Positions 35,661-44,423 of a stretch of DNA of 64,000 nucleotides are shown here, piece after piece. Position 1 is the stretch's first letter, and each line of letters begins with the position of its first letter. This DNA comes from Streptomyces sp. ISL-10 (GTDB lineage: Bacteria > Actinomycetota > Actinomycetes > Streptomycetales > Streptomycetaceae). Location: positions 372,001 to 436,000 of the forward strand of contig NZ_JAGGOJ010000003.1 of assembly GCF_018614575.1 (NCBI RefSeq), read 5' to 3'. Both the position numbers and the translations under genes were made by a program. Under the pieces are notes generated by a model, which saw nothing but the letters and a program-made list of their open reading frames with translations, searched no databases and was not told the origin of the DNA.

Positions 35661-35757
35661 GGCAGGCTGGAGCGCCGGGCGCCACCGTCCTCCTGGGCGG
35701 GTAGAAACCGATGTTGGTCCGGATGGCGCGCTCGGTGGCCACCCTGTTCCTCTGATT
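35661..35757 (-). pseudogene. Truncated second copy of the immunity gene 5' end
   Basis: Bases 35661-35757 align with 33461-33557, covering the ribosome-binding site, start and first about 28 codons of the immunity gene. Shared runs include GTCCTCCTGGG, CCGATGTTGGT and GTTCCTCTG. One single-base deletion near 35700 shifts the frame, and the copy stops where the XRE remnant begins. On the minus strand it still reads VATERAIRTNIGFYPP. Confidence 0.8.
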
Positions 35758-35812
35758 CTCTACTGATCCACGGCAGAGCCCCACCGAGAAGACGTGTGGG
35801 CCGCGAGACTGC

Positions 35813-37135
35813 TCAGCCGCTCGTGGGATAGGCCATCAGGACGTCCCCGCTCTCGTCGAGGGCGAGCCCCACCGACTCGTTGACCAGGACCGGCGCGATG
35901 TCAGGGGGCGTTGACAGGTCCTTTCCGGTGCGTGCGTCAAGGGCTACGATCCCGTTACCGGTGGTTCCGTAGACGCGGCCGTGCCACGCAGTGGACACCT
36001 TCGGTGCGACGCGATCCGCAGCGTCGTCGGGCAGTTGCCACAGGATGCCGCCGCTCCTGGCGTCCATTCCTGCTGCTACGTGGCCCTCGGCTCCCTTGCC
36101 GGAACATACGAGTGTCTTCCTGTCGTCGTACGTGCATCTCGCGCCGGCCAGAGCGGTCGGCATCTCGCGCCTTGTCACCCCCGAACGGGCGTCCACGAGG
36201 CGGTGGTACGCGTCACCGGTGGCATAGTCGCGACCATGGACGACGATCAGGTGCGGGCCAGCGGTATAGGCACTGAGAGCATAGCTGTCCGTGCCGATCC
36301 AGCGCTGCTTGCCGTCGACGATGCCGCGTCCGGCCACCCGCTCATGCGCCGTCCCGTCCTCGACGGTCGTACCGACCGCAGTACCTGCCGCGATGCCGAC
36401 GGCGCGGAACCGGTCCTGTGTCCAAAGGACCTTGCGCATGCCCACGTCGACCGCGAACGTGACGGCGTTCGTCCGGTCCTGGACGGTGACCACCGCCTTC
36501 CCGTTCTCGGCGCCTGCGACCTCGGTGTACAGCGTGCTCAGAGAGGTCTCGGCCCACTTCGGGAGATCCAGCACGAGCCGCCACGTCACTTCGTGGGAGT
36601 CCATGTCGCTGCCGGTGAGTTCAACGGCCGTGTGGTCCGCCTGGGTACCGGTGCCGGACCGCTCGACCAGGAACGGAGCCACAAGCGTTGCCGTTTCGCC
36701 ATGAGGGATGACAGCGGGGGCCTCTGCCGAGTCGTCGACGTCCCACTCATTGGAAGTGCGCACCGTCTTCTCGCGGGGCGCAATGGTCGCCAGTACGCGG
36801 CCGTCCGCCGTGTCCACTGCCTGCACACGGTCTGGTAGCGCCACGTAGGCCGTCGACTTGTGCAGAGCAATCGGGAGTGAGTCTTTGAGGGTGCCGCCGA
36901 CCGTCAGACGTCCGGCCGTTGCCTCCTCCGGCATCGGGCTGCCGGAGTCGAGAGCGAACTCGGAGGGAGGATCATGGACGGGGCGGGGTGGCGAAGCCGG
37001 TGTTGCCGTCGCGTTCTTCGGCGTGTTCGGGGGCGAGGTGCCGCTGCCGCTGCTGCACCCGGTGCCGACGAGCAGCGCTGTAGCAGTGGCCACCAGCAGC
37101 ACTCTTGTGACTGCAGGCTTTCCCGTGGTCCGCAC
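35813..37135 (-). CDS. PQQ-like beta-propeller lipoprotein
   Basis: A 440-residue exported lipoprotein. The signal peptide ends in a lipobox (LLVGTGC, Cys near 27), then a Pro/Thr linker (about 28-60). The rest is a beta-propeller with repeated A/VxAxDxxTGxxxW-type blades: VQAVDTADGRVLATI, AAGMDARSGGILWQLP, GIVALDARTGKDLSTP. Such PQQ_2 repeat lipoproteins in Streptomyces lie outside the membrane and serve as scaffolds or sensors. They often accompany Ser/Thr kinases or type VII toxin loci. Here it is on the same strand as the toxin and immunity genes, but about 600 bases upstream of the toxin. The start is GTG at 37135. Confidence 0.85.
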   Translation of the reverse strand: MRTTGKPAVTRVLLVATATALLVGTGCSSGSGTSPPNTPKNATATPASPPRPVHDPPSEFALDSGSPMPEEATAGRLTVGGTLKDSLPIALHKSTAYVALPDRVQAVDTADGRVLATIAPREKTVRTSNEWDVDDSAEAPAVIPHGETATLVAPFLVERSGTGTQADHTAVELTGSDMDSHEVTWRLVLDLPKWAETSLSTLYTEVAGAENGKAVVTVQDRTNAVTFAVDVGMRKVLWTQDRFRAVGIAAGTAVGTTVEDGTAHERVAGRGIVDGKQRWIGTDSYALSAYTAGPHLIVVHGRDYATGDAYHRLVDARSGVTRREMPTALAGARCTYDDRKTLVCSGKGAEGHVAAGMDARSGGILWQLPDDAADRVAPKVSTAWHGRVYGTTGNGIVALDARTGKDLSTPPDIAPVLVNESVGLALDESGDVLMAYPTSG

Positions 37136-37230
37136 GATGCCTCCCCGTTCTTGCGCGGATGCTGTGAGTGATCATAGGTGACCTGAACAACCGTGGCGTC
37201 AGCGCTGCTTGTCGCCCGCACATTGTTGCG

Positions 37231-37764
37231 TCAGCCTGCCCTGAGTGCCACCAGATCCGAGACGAAGTCCGAGTAGGACGGATTGATACCCGTCGGCGTG
37301 CCGAGGAGCCCCGCCTTCTGAGCCGCGACCATGATCGCCGGCGCTTCGCTCTCGCGGTACGCCGGGCTGCCGAGTTTCCTCTGCAGCAGCTCCTTCGGGC
37401 TCCTGCCGGGACAGTGTGTAGCCGCGTTCGTGGGACGGTGCGTTTCTGCGATTGATGGTCAGCTCGTACTCGTCAGGCGCCTTCAGACTGGAGTGCGTGG
37501 TCCAGGTCGCCTTGAGGCCGATGCGCAGTGACGTTGAAGGCTTCTCGCCGCCCCAGTAGGCCACTTCATCGAATCCGCCGTGGAGGGCCAGGGCGGGCTC
37601 GAGGTCACGCTGAATCATGTCTGCCAAGAAGTCGAACACCTTCAGCACGTTCGTCTTGCCCACGCCGTTGGCCCCACGAGAACCGTGAGATCTCCCAGGG
37701 GGAGGGAGATCCGGCGGAGGCTAGGGGAGTTCTCCACGTCGAGTTGGAGGAGTCGGGCGGTCAT
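37231..37764 (-). pseudogene. Frameshifted AAA15/OLD-like ATPase remnant
   Basis: The ATG at 37764 opens MTARLLQLDVENSPSLRRIS, then DLTVLVG. At CCCC 37672-37675 (GGGG on the coding strand) a one-base loss shifts the frame. Past it the next frame reads the Walker A ANGVGKTNVLKVFDFLADMI, as in AAA_15/AAA_21 (RecF/OLD-type) ATPases. A second shift near 37400-37410 joins a third frame reading SPKELLQRKLGSPAYRESEA and GTPTGINPSYSDFVSDLVAL before a TGA at 37231-37233. Signature, Walker B and most of the ATPase are absent, so this is a shortened, inactive gene. Confidence 0.75.
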
Positions 37765-38098
37765 GCCGCGGACACTACCGTCCGCACACGTTCGACGGGC
37801 CACAGATGAGCAGGGCCGGTGAGGCCGACCGAAGAGTGCCTTCCGATAGTCAGCAGCATCAGGCGGCAAAGCAACGGGCGCCCCGAGGGCCCTGGTGCAG
37901 TTGTATTCACGCGAAGGGTGTAATGCCGGTGGTGTACCCGGGCGAACTGGGGTGTGGGGTGCGTACCGTTGATCGGGTGATGAGTGGGGCGTGAGGCGGT
38001 ACGGGGGCGTGTGTACGCGGGGGCCGGGTGGCTGTACGCGGGGTGAGGCGTGACGGGGTGACAGCCGGCGGCGTTGCATGCGGGAGGTGGTGGTTCGA
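37765..38098. other. G-rich non-coding gap before the XRE gene
   Basis: These 334 bases contain no convincing gene. From about 37915 they become strongly G-rich, with two copies of TGTACGCGGGG-like sequence near 38013 and 38032. The ribosome-binding site GGGAGGTGG of the XRE gene is at 38081-38089. A promoter for that gene is likely here but no clear boxes can be named. Confidence 0.4.
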
Positions 38099-39055
38099 AT
38101 GACCATTGAGGACGAGCAGGGGCTCGGTATTGGGGACGAGTACGCGGAGGGGCGGGGGTCGGGGCAGGGGCCCGGTTACGGGGACGACGGTGGCGGGGGC
38201 GCCGGCGGTGAGGGGGACGGGTACGGCGGCGGCCTGTCCGGACCGGGGGAGCGGGGGGCGGGGGCGGGCATCCTGCATGTGTTCGGGCGGCAGTTGAAGC
38301 GGTTCCGCGAGTGGGCGGAGATCGACCGGGCGGCGTTCGGGGCGATGACGGGTTACTCGGCGTCGACGATCGCCAGCTACGAGCAGGGCCGGCGGATCCC
38401 GGGCCCGAAGTTCATCGACCAGGCGGACGAGCTGCTGGGCGCGCGGGGCGTGTTGCAGGAGATGAAGGAGGAGGTCGCGCGGGCGCAGTATCCCGCGTTC
38501 TTCCGTGATGCGGCGAAGTTGGAAGCGGAGGCCGTCGAACTACACGTGTACGCGAACCAGGCGGTGCCGGGACTGTTGCAGACAGAGGAGTACGCGCGTG
38601 CCGTGTTCACAATGCGCAGGCCGCTTTTGACTGATGAGACGATCGAGGAACGGGTCGCGCTTCGACTGGCTCGACACGAGATCTTCGCACGGCAACCGCT
38701 GCCGACCCTCAGCTTCGTCATCGAAGAGTCAGTGCTGAGGCGGCCCTTGGGCGGAGACGGCGTGATGCGTGGCCAGTTTGAGCAACTTCTACTGGATGGG
38801 GAGCGGCGTAATGTCGCGATTCAGGTGATGCCGACCCGGCGGGAGGACCATGCCGGACTGGCTGGACCGTTCACCTTGATCGAGACGAGAGAAGCGCGGA
38901 GGATCGCCTACGTGGAGGCATACAAGCACAGCCGTCTCTACACGGACCGGAGGACTGTGCGCGAGCTCGAAGAACAGTACGGTCTCCTCCGGGCCCAGGC
39001 GCTCACACCGCGCGAATCGCTGGACCTCATCGAGAAGTTGCTTGGAGAGACATGA
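38099..39055 (+). CDS. XRE-family regulator with DUF5753 domain
   Basis: A 318-residue DNA-binding protein. A Gly-rich leader (about 1-55) is followed by an HTH_31/XRE helix-turn-helix (ILHVFGRQLKRFREWAEIDR, then MTGYSASTIASYEQGRRIPG). A DUF5753 domain fills the rest (VPGLLQTEEYARAVF, LPTLSFVIEESVL, IQVMPTR, VRELEEQYGLLRAQALTPRE). These regulators control small cassettes with a DUF397 protein and often an RsbW-like ATPase, in WhiJ-type systems. The ATG at 38099 is chosen over 38078 because of the GGGAGGTGG site. Its TGA overlaps the DUF397 start (ATGA). A truncated copy of its beginning is at 35515-35660. Confidence 0.9.
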   Translation: MTIEDEQGLGIGDEYAEGRGSGQGPGYGDDGGGGAGGEGDGYGGGLSGPGERGAGAGILHVFGRQLKRFREWAEIDRAAFGAMTGYSASTIASYEQGRRIPGPKFIDQADELLGARGVLQEMKEEVARAQYPAFFRDAAKLEAEAVELHVYANQAVPGLLQTEEYARAVFTMRRPLLTDETIEERVALRLARHEIFARQPLPTLSFVIEESVLRRPLGGDGVMRGQFEQLLLDGERRNVAIQVMPTRREDHAGLAGPFTLIETREARRIAYVEAYKHSRLYTDRRTVRELEEQYGLLRAQALTPRESLDLIEKLLGET

Positions 39056-39267
39056 ACGTCGAAGAGTCTGTGCCTACAGTGCCCGAGCTGGCGTGGTTCA
39101 AGAGCAGCTACAGCAGCGGCGAGGGTGGCGAGTGCGTCGAGGTGGCCGCCTGCCCTGGTGTGGTGCACGTGCGCGACTCGAAGGACACTGCCGTTCCGAT
39201 GCTGACCGTTCAAGCGCAGACGTGGCACGCCTTCGTCGGCTTGGCGGCGGGGAGTCGTGCCGTGTAG
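39052..39267 (+). CDS. DUF397 protein, partner of the XRE regulator
   Basis: A 71-residue protein with the DUF397 signature LAWFKSSYSSGEGGECVEVA followed by VHVRDSKDTAVPMLTV and a W-x-A-F-V segment at the C-terminus. DUF397 proteins are encoded directly after DUF5753 regulators and act as their antagonists or small partners in Streptomyces. The start ATG overlaps the regulator's stop. A strong terminator hairpin follows at 39288. Confidence 0.92.
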   Translation: MNVEESVPTVPELAWFKSSYSSGEGGECVEVAACPGVVHVRDSKDTAVPMLTVQAQTWHAFVGLAAGSRAV

Positions 39268-39287
39268 GCACGCGGTCGGCTTGGCAC

Positions 39288-39321
39288 GGGGGCGGTTCTC
39301 GAGGTACTGGGAACCGCCCCC
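39288..39321. terminator. Strong bidirectional terminator hairpin
   Basis: GGGGGCGGTTC and GAACCGCCCCC form a perfect 11-base-pair stem with a 12-base loop. It lies between the convergent DUF397 and methyltransferase genes and can end both transcripts. Confidence 0.85.
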
Positions 39322-39333
39322 ACCTGCGTTGCG

Positions 39334-42300
39334 TCAGGCGTCCACAGGGGCGGGCTCCGACGGGGACCAGCGGCCGGCAGCGATCTCCGCGTCGAGGCGC
39401 GCCTGGAAGTGTGCGTGCGCTGCCCGCATCTCGGCCTCACGATCGGCCTTGTAGAAGGGCGCAGTGTAGCCGTTCGGGCACGGTGTGGTTGCGGGGTGCT
39501 CCAGATGTTGGAGGAGATCGAGGTGGTCCTGCTTGCTTTGGCCGTAGCCGTATGTGTTGTGGTTCGCGGCTACCTTGCGGCCGTTGGCATCGAAGTAGGT
39601 TTCGGCCTCGTAGTCACGAAGGATTGGGAAGCGTGTGCCGTATATGGCAACGAGTTGGTCGGCCGTGATGCCGAGCCAGACGGCGACCAGGGCGTCGAGT
39701 TCTACGAGGGCAGCTCGACGTTCGTGTTCGGAACGGAGAGGGGTGCCGTACTCCCAAGTCGGTTTGAGGCCGGAAGCGAGAGGCTTCAAACTGGGCCAGT
39801 TGGGGTTGGCCCACTCCTCGTAGCCTGCCCAGCGTAGGTCGAAGAGTTCCTCCCAGAGGGGGGCGTAGTGGACGGTGAGGGCGTTCAAGCGAAGGGTGCG
39901 AAGGAGGAGGGGAGGGGCGAGGGGGTGCCTCGGATCGGGCGCGGGCATCTTGCGGGCTTCGGCTACCTGGAGGTGGGAGCGGCCTGTAATACGCAAGAGG
40001 TAGTCGAAGGGAAGAGCCGCCCAAAAGCCAGCGTTGAGGACGGTGAGACGATTGTCAGACATAGCCATGGACTGCACTGTGTGGACATGCGCGGGGCCAG
40101 GCGGGATTAGAGCGGCAAAGAGGCTGCGTTCCGTGATGAACGGGATCATCGCCCTCCAAGCCAACCGGAAGAATGAGGTAGTTGGCTTCCCGAGCCAGGA
40201 ACTCTGCGCCGCCAGGTAAGTTTCTCGGTCGGTGGCCCTGACATAATTGGTCACTGGAACATGGTCAACGGACGCTGTCTCCGGCGAGACTGGACGCCAG
40301 TCACGATGACTCTTGCAAGGGATTCGAGGTTCTTTAGCGAATGGGTGAGCCACTGACATGTGTGGTCCCTGTAGGATCACCTCAGATAGCTCCGCAGCGG
40401 CTTGAGTGTTCCAGTGGATTAGCCCGTCATTCTTTGCGTTGGTTTCGAGGAATCCAATCGTGATCATCGGATCGAAAGGGGATAGGCGCGGGGAGTGAGC
40501 GGCAATTGCCTCGATTGCGCCCTGCTCTCCCCTGAGGACCGGATAGAGCAACGGAGTGTGTGAGACGGGTCCCTCGAAGCCTGTGAGTCGCCGCCAACCA
40601 GTCAGCAGTGCGCTATCAACGTGCACAACTCGATCGAGGTGTGGTCGGAGGTCCCAACCGCCGTTGTGCTTGATGCCTGGTGTCGGGCCAAGCCCGTCAT
40701 GAAGCAGCGAGGCTGGAAGAGTTTCGGCGCCACGTAGTTCGCTGAGGTGCAGGAAATTAGGTTCCCTAGCAGGGCCGTAGATGTGAACTCCGAATTCTTG
40801 CGTGCGGCCTAGATCTTCGAAGGCCCAGTTGGCCGAGTTCATGAAGTGCGCGTGAATGCGCAAGTGGCGATAGGCGGACGCCCTGATGTCTCCTTCATTT
40901 ATGCCGCCGAAGTGAGTGTCTGGGTGGATCAGGCCTCCTCGACCAATTGGGCCGAAATGTCGCCAGATCTGTGTCATGAAGGCTCTGTAGAGATCTCCGC
41001 GAGTGCCTACGAGCAACGGATACGCTACAGGGCTTCCGAGCAATGCAACCATGCCAGTAGTCATGGCGAGCTCACTGAGTACAAATGCCCGGTATTGCGG
41101 CTTTCTAGTAAGGACCTCCTCCTTCCGAAGGCGCCACTCCGCTGTACTTGGTTTCATGCTGAGCTTGAACCATGGCTCTAGTTCAGCTAGAACCGCATCC
41201 TCCTGCCAATCCGGCCTCACCCACGGCGGGTTCCCCACCTGCAAGTCGTACCCGCCCCGCCCAAACACCTGGGCGAACTCCAACTCCCAGTGGAAAAAGC
41301 CCTGCTGGGTCGCCACATCATGCGCAGCGCTCGCCCATGGGTAGCGCTCCTCCAGGCGAGTCCACCGGTCCATGCCCATGAACTCGGGGAGGTCGTCCTC
41401 GTACGGGGACAGTTCGCTCAGGGACTCGAACTCGGAGATCAGCGAGTCCGCCGGGACCTCCTGCGTACCGAGCAGCGACTCCGCGAAGTCCAGCCAGTCG
41501 TCCAGGCCCGCCAGCGGCACAACCGAGCGGCGGCGGGCTGTGACCTCCTCCTTGCGGCGGCCGGTGCGTCGCTTGTCGATGTCGCCGCGCGTGACCTCCT
41601 TGACCGTCACGTTCCCGAGGAGGTCGACCTCCTCGTAGGTGCGGACCACGTCGGAACCCGAAACGCCGGTCGGGGCCTCGGACGGCAGCGACGCCAGGGC
41701 ACGCTCGTACGCCCCGTCCGACCCGTCCAACAGCGCAGCCTTCTGCACCGGCCAGAACCAGAGCGCGCACCACGCGTCCATCAGGGTCTTGAGTCGCCAG
41801 TACGGGGTGTCGACCGCCTCCAGGTCGGCGAGCACGTCCTCGCGCTGCACCGCCTCCACCGGCCGGCGCAGCCAGTCCGGCTCCGCGCCCCACACGTCGA
41901 TGCGGCGCGAGATGTCACGTTCCGAGATCTCCAGCCGCCGGCACACCAGCCCCCACAGGTACTCCGCCCTACGCGCCAGACCCTGCAGCCTCGCCGTCTG
42001 CTTCGCGGTCGGCGACTTGGTGATGGCCTTGCGCCACGCCGCCAGGCGCTTCGCGTCCTCGGGCGCGAGGGCCTTCGCCTCCTTCTCGGCCGCGACCGCG
42101 CCCCACTCCTTCGCCGGCAGCAGGAAGTGGTGGACGGCCCCTTCCGGAAGGCCGTCCGAAGCAGCGGTCAGCGGAAAGCGCTCCGGCGTCGTCCCGAGCC
42201 AGCCGCCCTTCTTCAGCCTCTCCGGGCCGTAGATCTCCCGCCGCCCGCCGATCAGCGAGTTGCCGCGCCGCAGGTGCAGGCCGAACCACGGGGCTTCCAT

Positions 42301-44403
42301 GCCCGGGTGCATGGTATTCAGCCACAGCGAGACCTCCGCCAGCTCCACGGCCGTGGAGTTCAGGTCCACGCCGTAGGAGTTGTGCAGCGCGATGTACGCC
42401 TTGGCCTTCTGGAGTTCGACCGGGTACTTCTCCGTGTCGATCGCCTCGCCGGTCTCCTCCTGCCGACGCCGCAGGTACTCCGCCGCGACCTGGTTGATTG
42501 CCTCGTTGAGGAACGCGCCCGACCCGAGGGCCGGTTCGCAGATCTTCCAGTCCAGCAGCTCCCGCGCCTCGGTCGTCGTCCCGTCCTGGTCCAACCGATG
42601 CTGCAAGGCCAGCTGCACGGTCACCTTGGTCAGCGACTCGGGCGTGTAGTACGACGCCGAGGTCTGCCGGTCACGCCCCGACAGCCGGTAGACGAACGCC
42701 CCGGCCCGGTAACGCCGCCGGAGCTCCTCGCCGGTCTCCTCGTCCCGTACGCGTACGAACACCGCGTCCGCGTACTCGTCGGCCTTCGACGCCGGGACCA
42801 GCCAGGAGCCGTCCTTCGGGTCGCCGCCCTTCGCCACCTCGTACAGCTCCTCGCCCGCGACGAAGCCCGAATACGACATCAGGCCCTCGTACACCGCGCC
42901 GAGCTGGTTGATGCCGAGCTGCGCGTACGAGATGAAGCCGCCGCGCTCGCCCTTCCTGCCCTTGGTGAGCATCAGCTTGCGCAGCACCTGGTACAGCGTG
43001 GCGTTGCGCAGCCGGGTGTCCAGATAGCGGGTCTCGCCCGTCTCGTCCTCGTCGTGACGCGGGTCCGGCACCGAACGGGCGCCGATGAGCCTGATGGACT
43101 CGCCCTCGAAGAGCTTGGAGTGCAGTGGCTCGAACCGCAGGCCGATGTCTTCGGAGACCGGCGTCTCCGACGCGGCGGCACCGTGCGTGCGGCGGGGCCG
43201 GTAGCCGTCCTGGACCTTGCGGAACAGCAGGTCCAGCGACTCGTACAGGTAGAAGCCCTCACGGGCCTTCTCGCCGACCAGGTCGCGTTCCGCGACGAGT
43301 TCGCCGAGCCGACCGAGGCCGTAGCCCTGGTGGTACTCGGGGTAGTCCGACGGGAGGATGCCCAGCTCGGGGCGGGCCTCCGCGTACAGCAGGAACAGGA
43401 TGCGGTACAGGTAGCGCAGCGACTCGCGCGTCAACTGCTTCGCCAGGTCCGGGAGTTCGGCCACGTCCTCCAGCCGTACGCCCTCGTGGGAGCGGATGCG
43501 GTCCAGGATCTCGTTGGCGATGAGCTCGACCGACTCGCGCAGCCCGTCCCGCAGCTCGGAGGAGACGCCCACCGCGTGCTTGGTCGACTTGTCGATGAGA
43601 CCGGCGAGCGGGTTCTCGCCGCCCTCCTCCGGGGTGCGCAGCGAGTCCGCGCCGAACAACGCGGCCAGGGTGTCGAGTTCCTGGCCGTCCTTGGTGTTGT
43701 TGCGGTCGAGCGCCGTGTCCAGGGAGGCGGCCAGGTAGCGGCCCTCGCCCCACGCGGCCCGGTCGGCGAGGACGATGACGCCGCCCGCGAGGAGCAGGAC
43801 GTACCGGGGCGCGTCCTCGCAGGCGAAGAGGAAGGAGGCCAGCTTGGAGCCGGTCGTGATCGTGTTCTGGCCGTCGAGCCGCAGCGGGTGGAGCAGCCGG
43901 CCCGCGCCGTCCGGGTCGAGGGCGGCGTCCGGTTCGGCGGCCCAGCCGCAGTCGAGGGCGACGAGGCCGGTCTCGGCGTGGGCGACCTCCACCTCGTAGG
44001 ACGTGTCGGCGCGGCGCACGGTGAGCGTCTGCGGCTTGGCGTCGTAGCCGAAGGCGCGCAGCACGGAGGCGTTCAGCTCGGCGGCGCGGGTGCCCCACTC
44101 GGGGTGGTCGTAGGTGAGGGCGTCGTCGTCCGCCGTGTCGTCACCGGCCGCGTCGGCGAAGTACGCGCGGGACTTGAAGTACGGGCGGCGCAGCGCCCGC
44201 AGGCCCAGGCGCGGGGTGACGGGCAGCGCGTCGGCGGCGGGCTCCGTGCCGTCGACGGAAGCGTCCGCAGAGGCCGCCTTCGCCTCCTCCTCGCGCTCCT
44301 TCCACTTCGCGAGCAGACCCGACTTGAGGTCCTTCGGGAAGACCTCGGCCAGGTAGTGCGCGGAGAAGTAGTCGCCGCGGTTGACCAGGGAGTCGTACGT
44401 CAT
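39334..44403 (-). CDS. Eco57I-type (class 1, DrmMI/PglX-like) adenine DNA methyltransferase
   Basis: A 1689-residue protein. An N-terminal region of about 600 residues contains DSLVNRGDYFSAHYLAEVFP and a helical DNA-recognition-like part. The N6-adenine MTase core follows: SAM-binding motif I CEPALGSGAFLNEAI (near 625) and catalytic motif IV VGNPPWVRP (near 1055), with a helical insert of about 400 residues between them. A C-terminal target-recognition region includes LRITGRSHLQVAEARKM. Such large enzymes occur in BREX (PglX), DISARM class 1 (DrmMI) and type IIG systems; no nuclease motif was recognised here. The start ATG follows AGGAGG, 20 bases after the SNF2 gene stop. Base composition falls noticeably in the C-terminal quarter (39.6-41.2 kb), which has more A/T codons than the rest, as if acquired by recombination. 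Confidence 0.9.
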   Translation of the reverse strand: MTYDSLVNRGDYFSAHYLAEVFPKDLKSGLLAKWKEREEEAKAASADASVDGTEPAADALPVTPRLGLRALRRPYFKSRAYFADAAGDDTADDDALTYDHPEWGTRAAELNASVLRAFGYDAKPQTLTVRRADTSYEVEVAHAETGLVALDCGWAAEPDAALDPDGAGRLLHPLRLDGQNTITTGSKLASFLFACEDAPRYVLLLAGGVIVLADRAAWGEGRYLAASLDTALDRNNTKDGQELDTLAALFGADSLRTPEEGGENPLAGLIDKSTKHAVGVSSELRDGLRESVELIANEILDRIRSHEGVRLEDVAELPDLAKQLTRESLRYLYRILFLLYAEARPELGILPSDYPEYHQGYGLGRLGELVAERDLVGEKAREGFYLYESLDLLFRKVQDGYRPRRTHGAAASETPVSEDIGLRFEPLHSKLFEGESIRLIGARSVPDPRHDEDETGETRYLDTRLRNATLYQVLRKLMLTKGRKGERGGFISYAQLGINQLGAVYEGLMSYSGFVAGEELYEVAKGGDPKDGSWLVPASKADEYADAVFVRVRDEETGEELRRRYRAGAFVYRLSGRDRQTSASYYTPESLTKVTVQLALQHRLDQDGTTTEARELLDWKICEPALGSGAFLNEAINQVAAEYLRRRQEETGEAIDTEKYPVELQKAKAYIALHNSYGVDLNSTAVELAEVSLWLNTMHPGMEAPWFGLHLRRGNSLIGGRREIYGPERLKKGGWLGTTPERFPLTAASDGLPEGAVHHFLLPAKEWGAVAAEKEAKALAPEDAKRLAAWRKAITKSPTAKQTARLQGLARRAEYLWGLVCRRLEISERDISRRIDVWGAEPDWLRRPVEAVQREDVLADLEAVDTPYWRLKTLMDAWCALWFWPVQKAALLDGSDGAYERALASLPSEAPTGVSGSDVVRTYEEVDLLGNVTVKEVTRGDIDKRRTGRRKEEVTARRRSVVPLAGLDDWLDFAESLLGTQEVPADSLISEFESLSELSPYEDDLPEFMGMDRWTRLEERYPWASAAHDVATQQGFFHWELEFAQVFGRGGYDLQVGNPPWVRPDWQEDAVLAELEPWFKLSMKPSTAEWRLRKEEVLTRKPQYRAFVLSELAMTTGMVALLGSPVAYPLLVGTRGDLYRAFMTQIWRHFGPIGRGGLIHPDTHFGGINEGDIRASAYRHLRIHAHFMNSANWAFEDLGRTQEFGVHIYGPAREPNFLHLSELRGAETLPASLLHDGLGPTPGIKHNGGWDLRPHLDRVVHVDSALLTGWRRLTGFEGPVSHTPLLYPVLRGEQGAIEAIAAHSPRLSPFDPMITIGFLETNAKNDGLIHWNTQAAAELSEVILQGPHMSVAHPFAKEPRIPCKSHRDWRPVSPETASVDHVPVTNYVRATDRETYLAAQSSWLGKPTTSFFRLAWRAMIPFITERSLFAALIPPGPAHVHTVQSMAMSDNRLTVLNAGFWAALPFDYLLRITGRSHLQVAEARKMPAPDPRHPLAPPLLLRTLRLNALTVHYAPLWEELFDLRWAGYEEWANPNWPSLKPLASGLKPTWEYGTPLRSEHERRAALVELDALVAVWLGITADQLVAIYGTRFPILRDYEAETYFDANGRKVAANHNTYGYGQSKQDHLDLLQHLEHPATTPCPNGYTAPFYKADREAEMRAAHAHFQARLDAEIAAGRWSPSEPAPVDA

Positions 44404-44423
44404 GGTGGCAGGAACCTCCTGGT

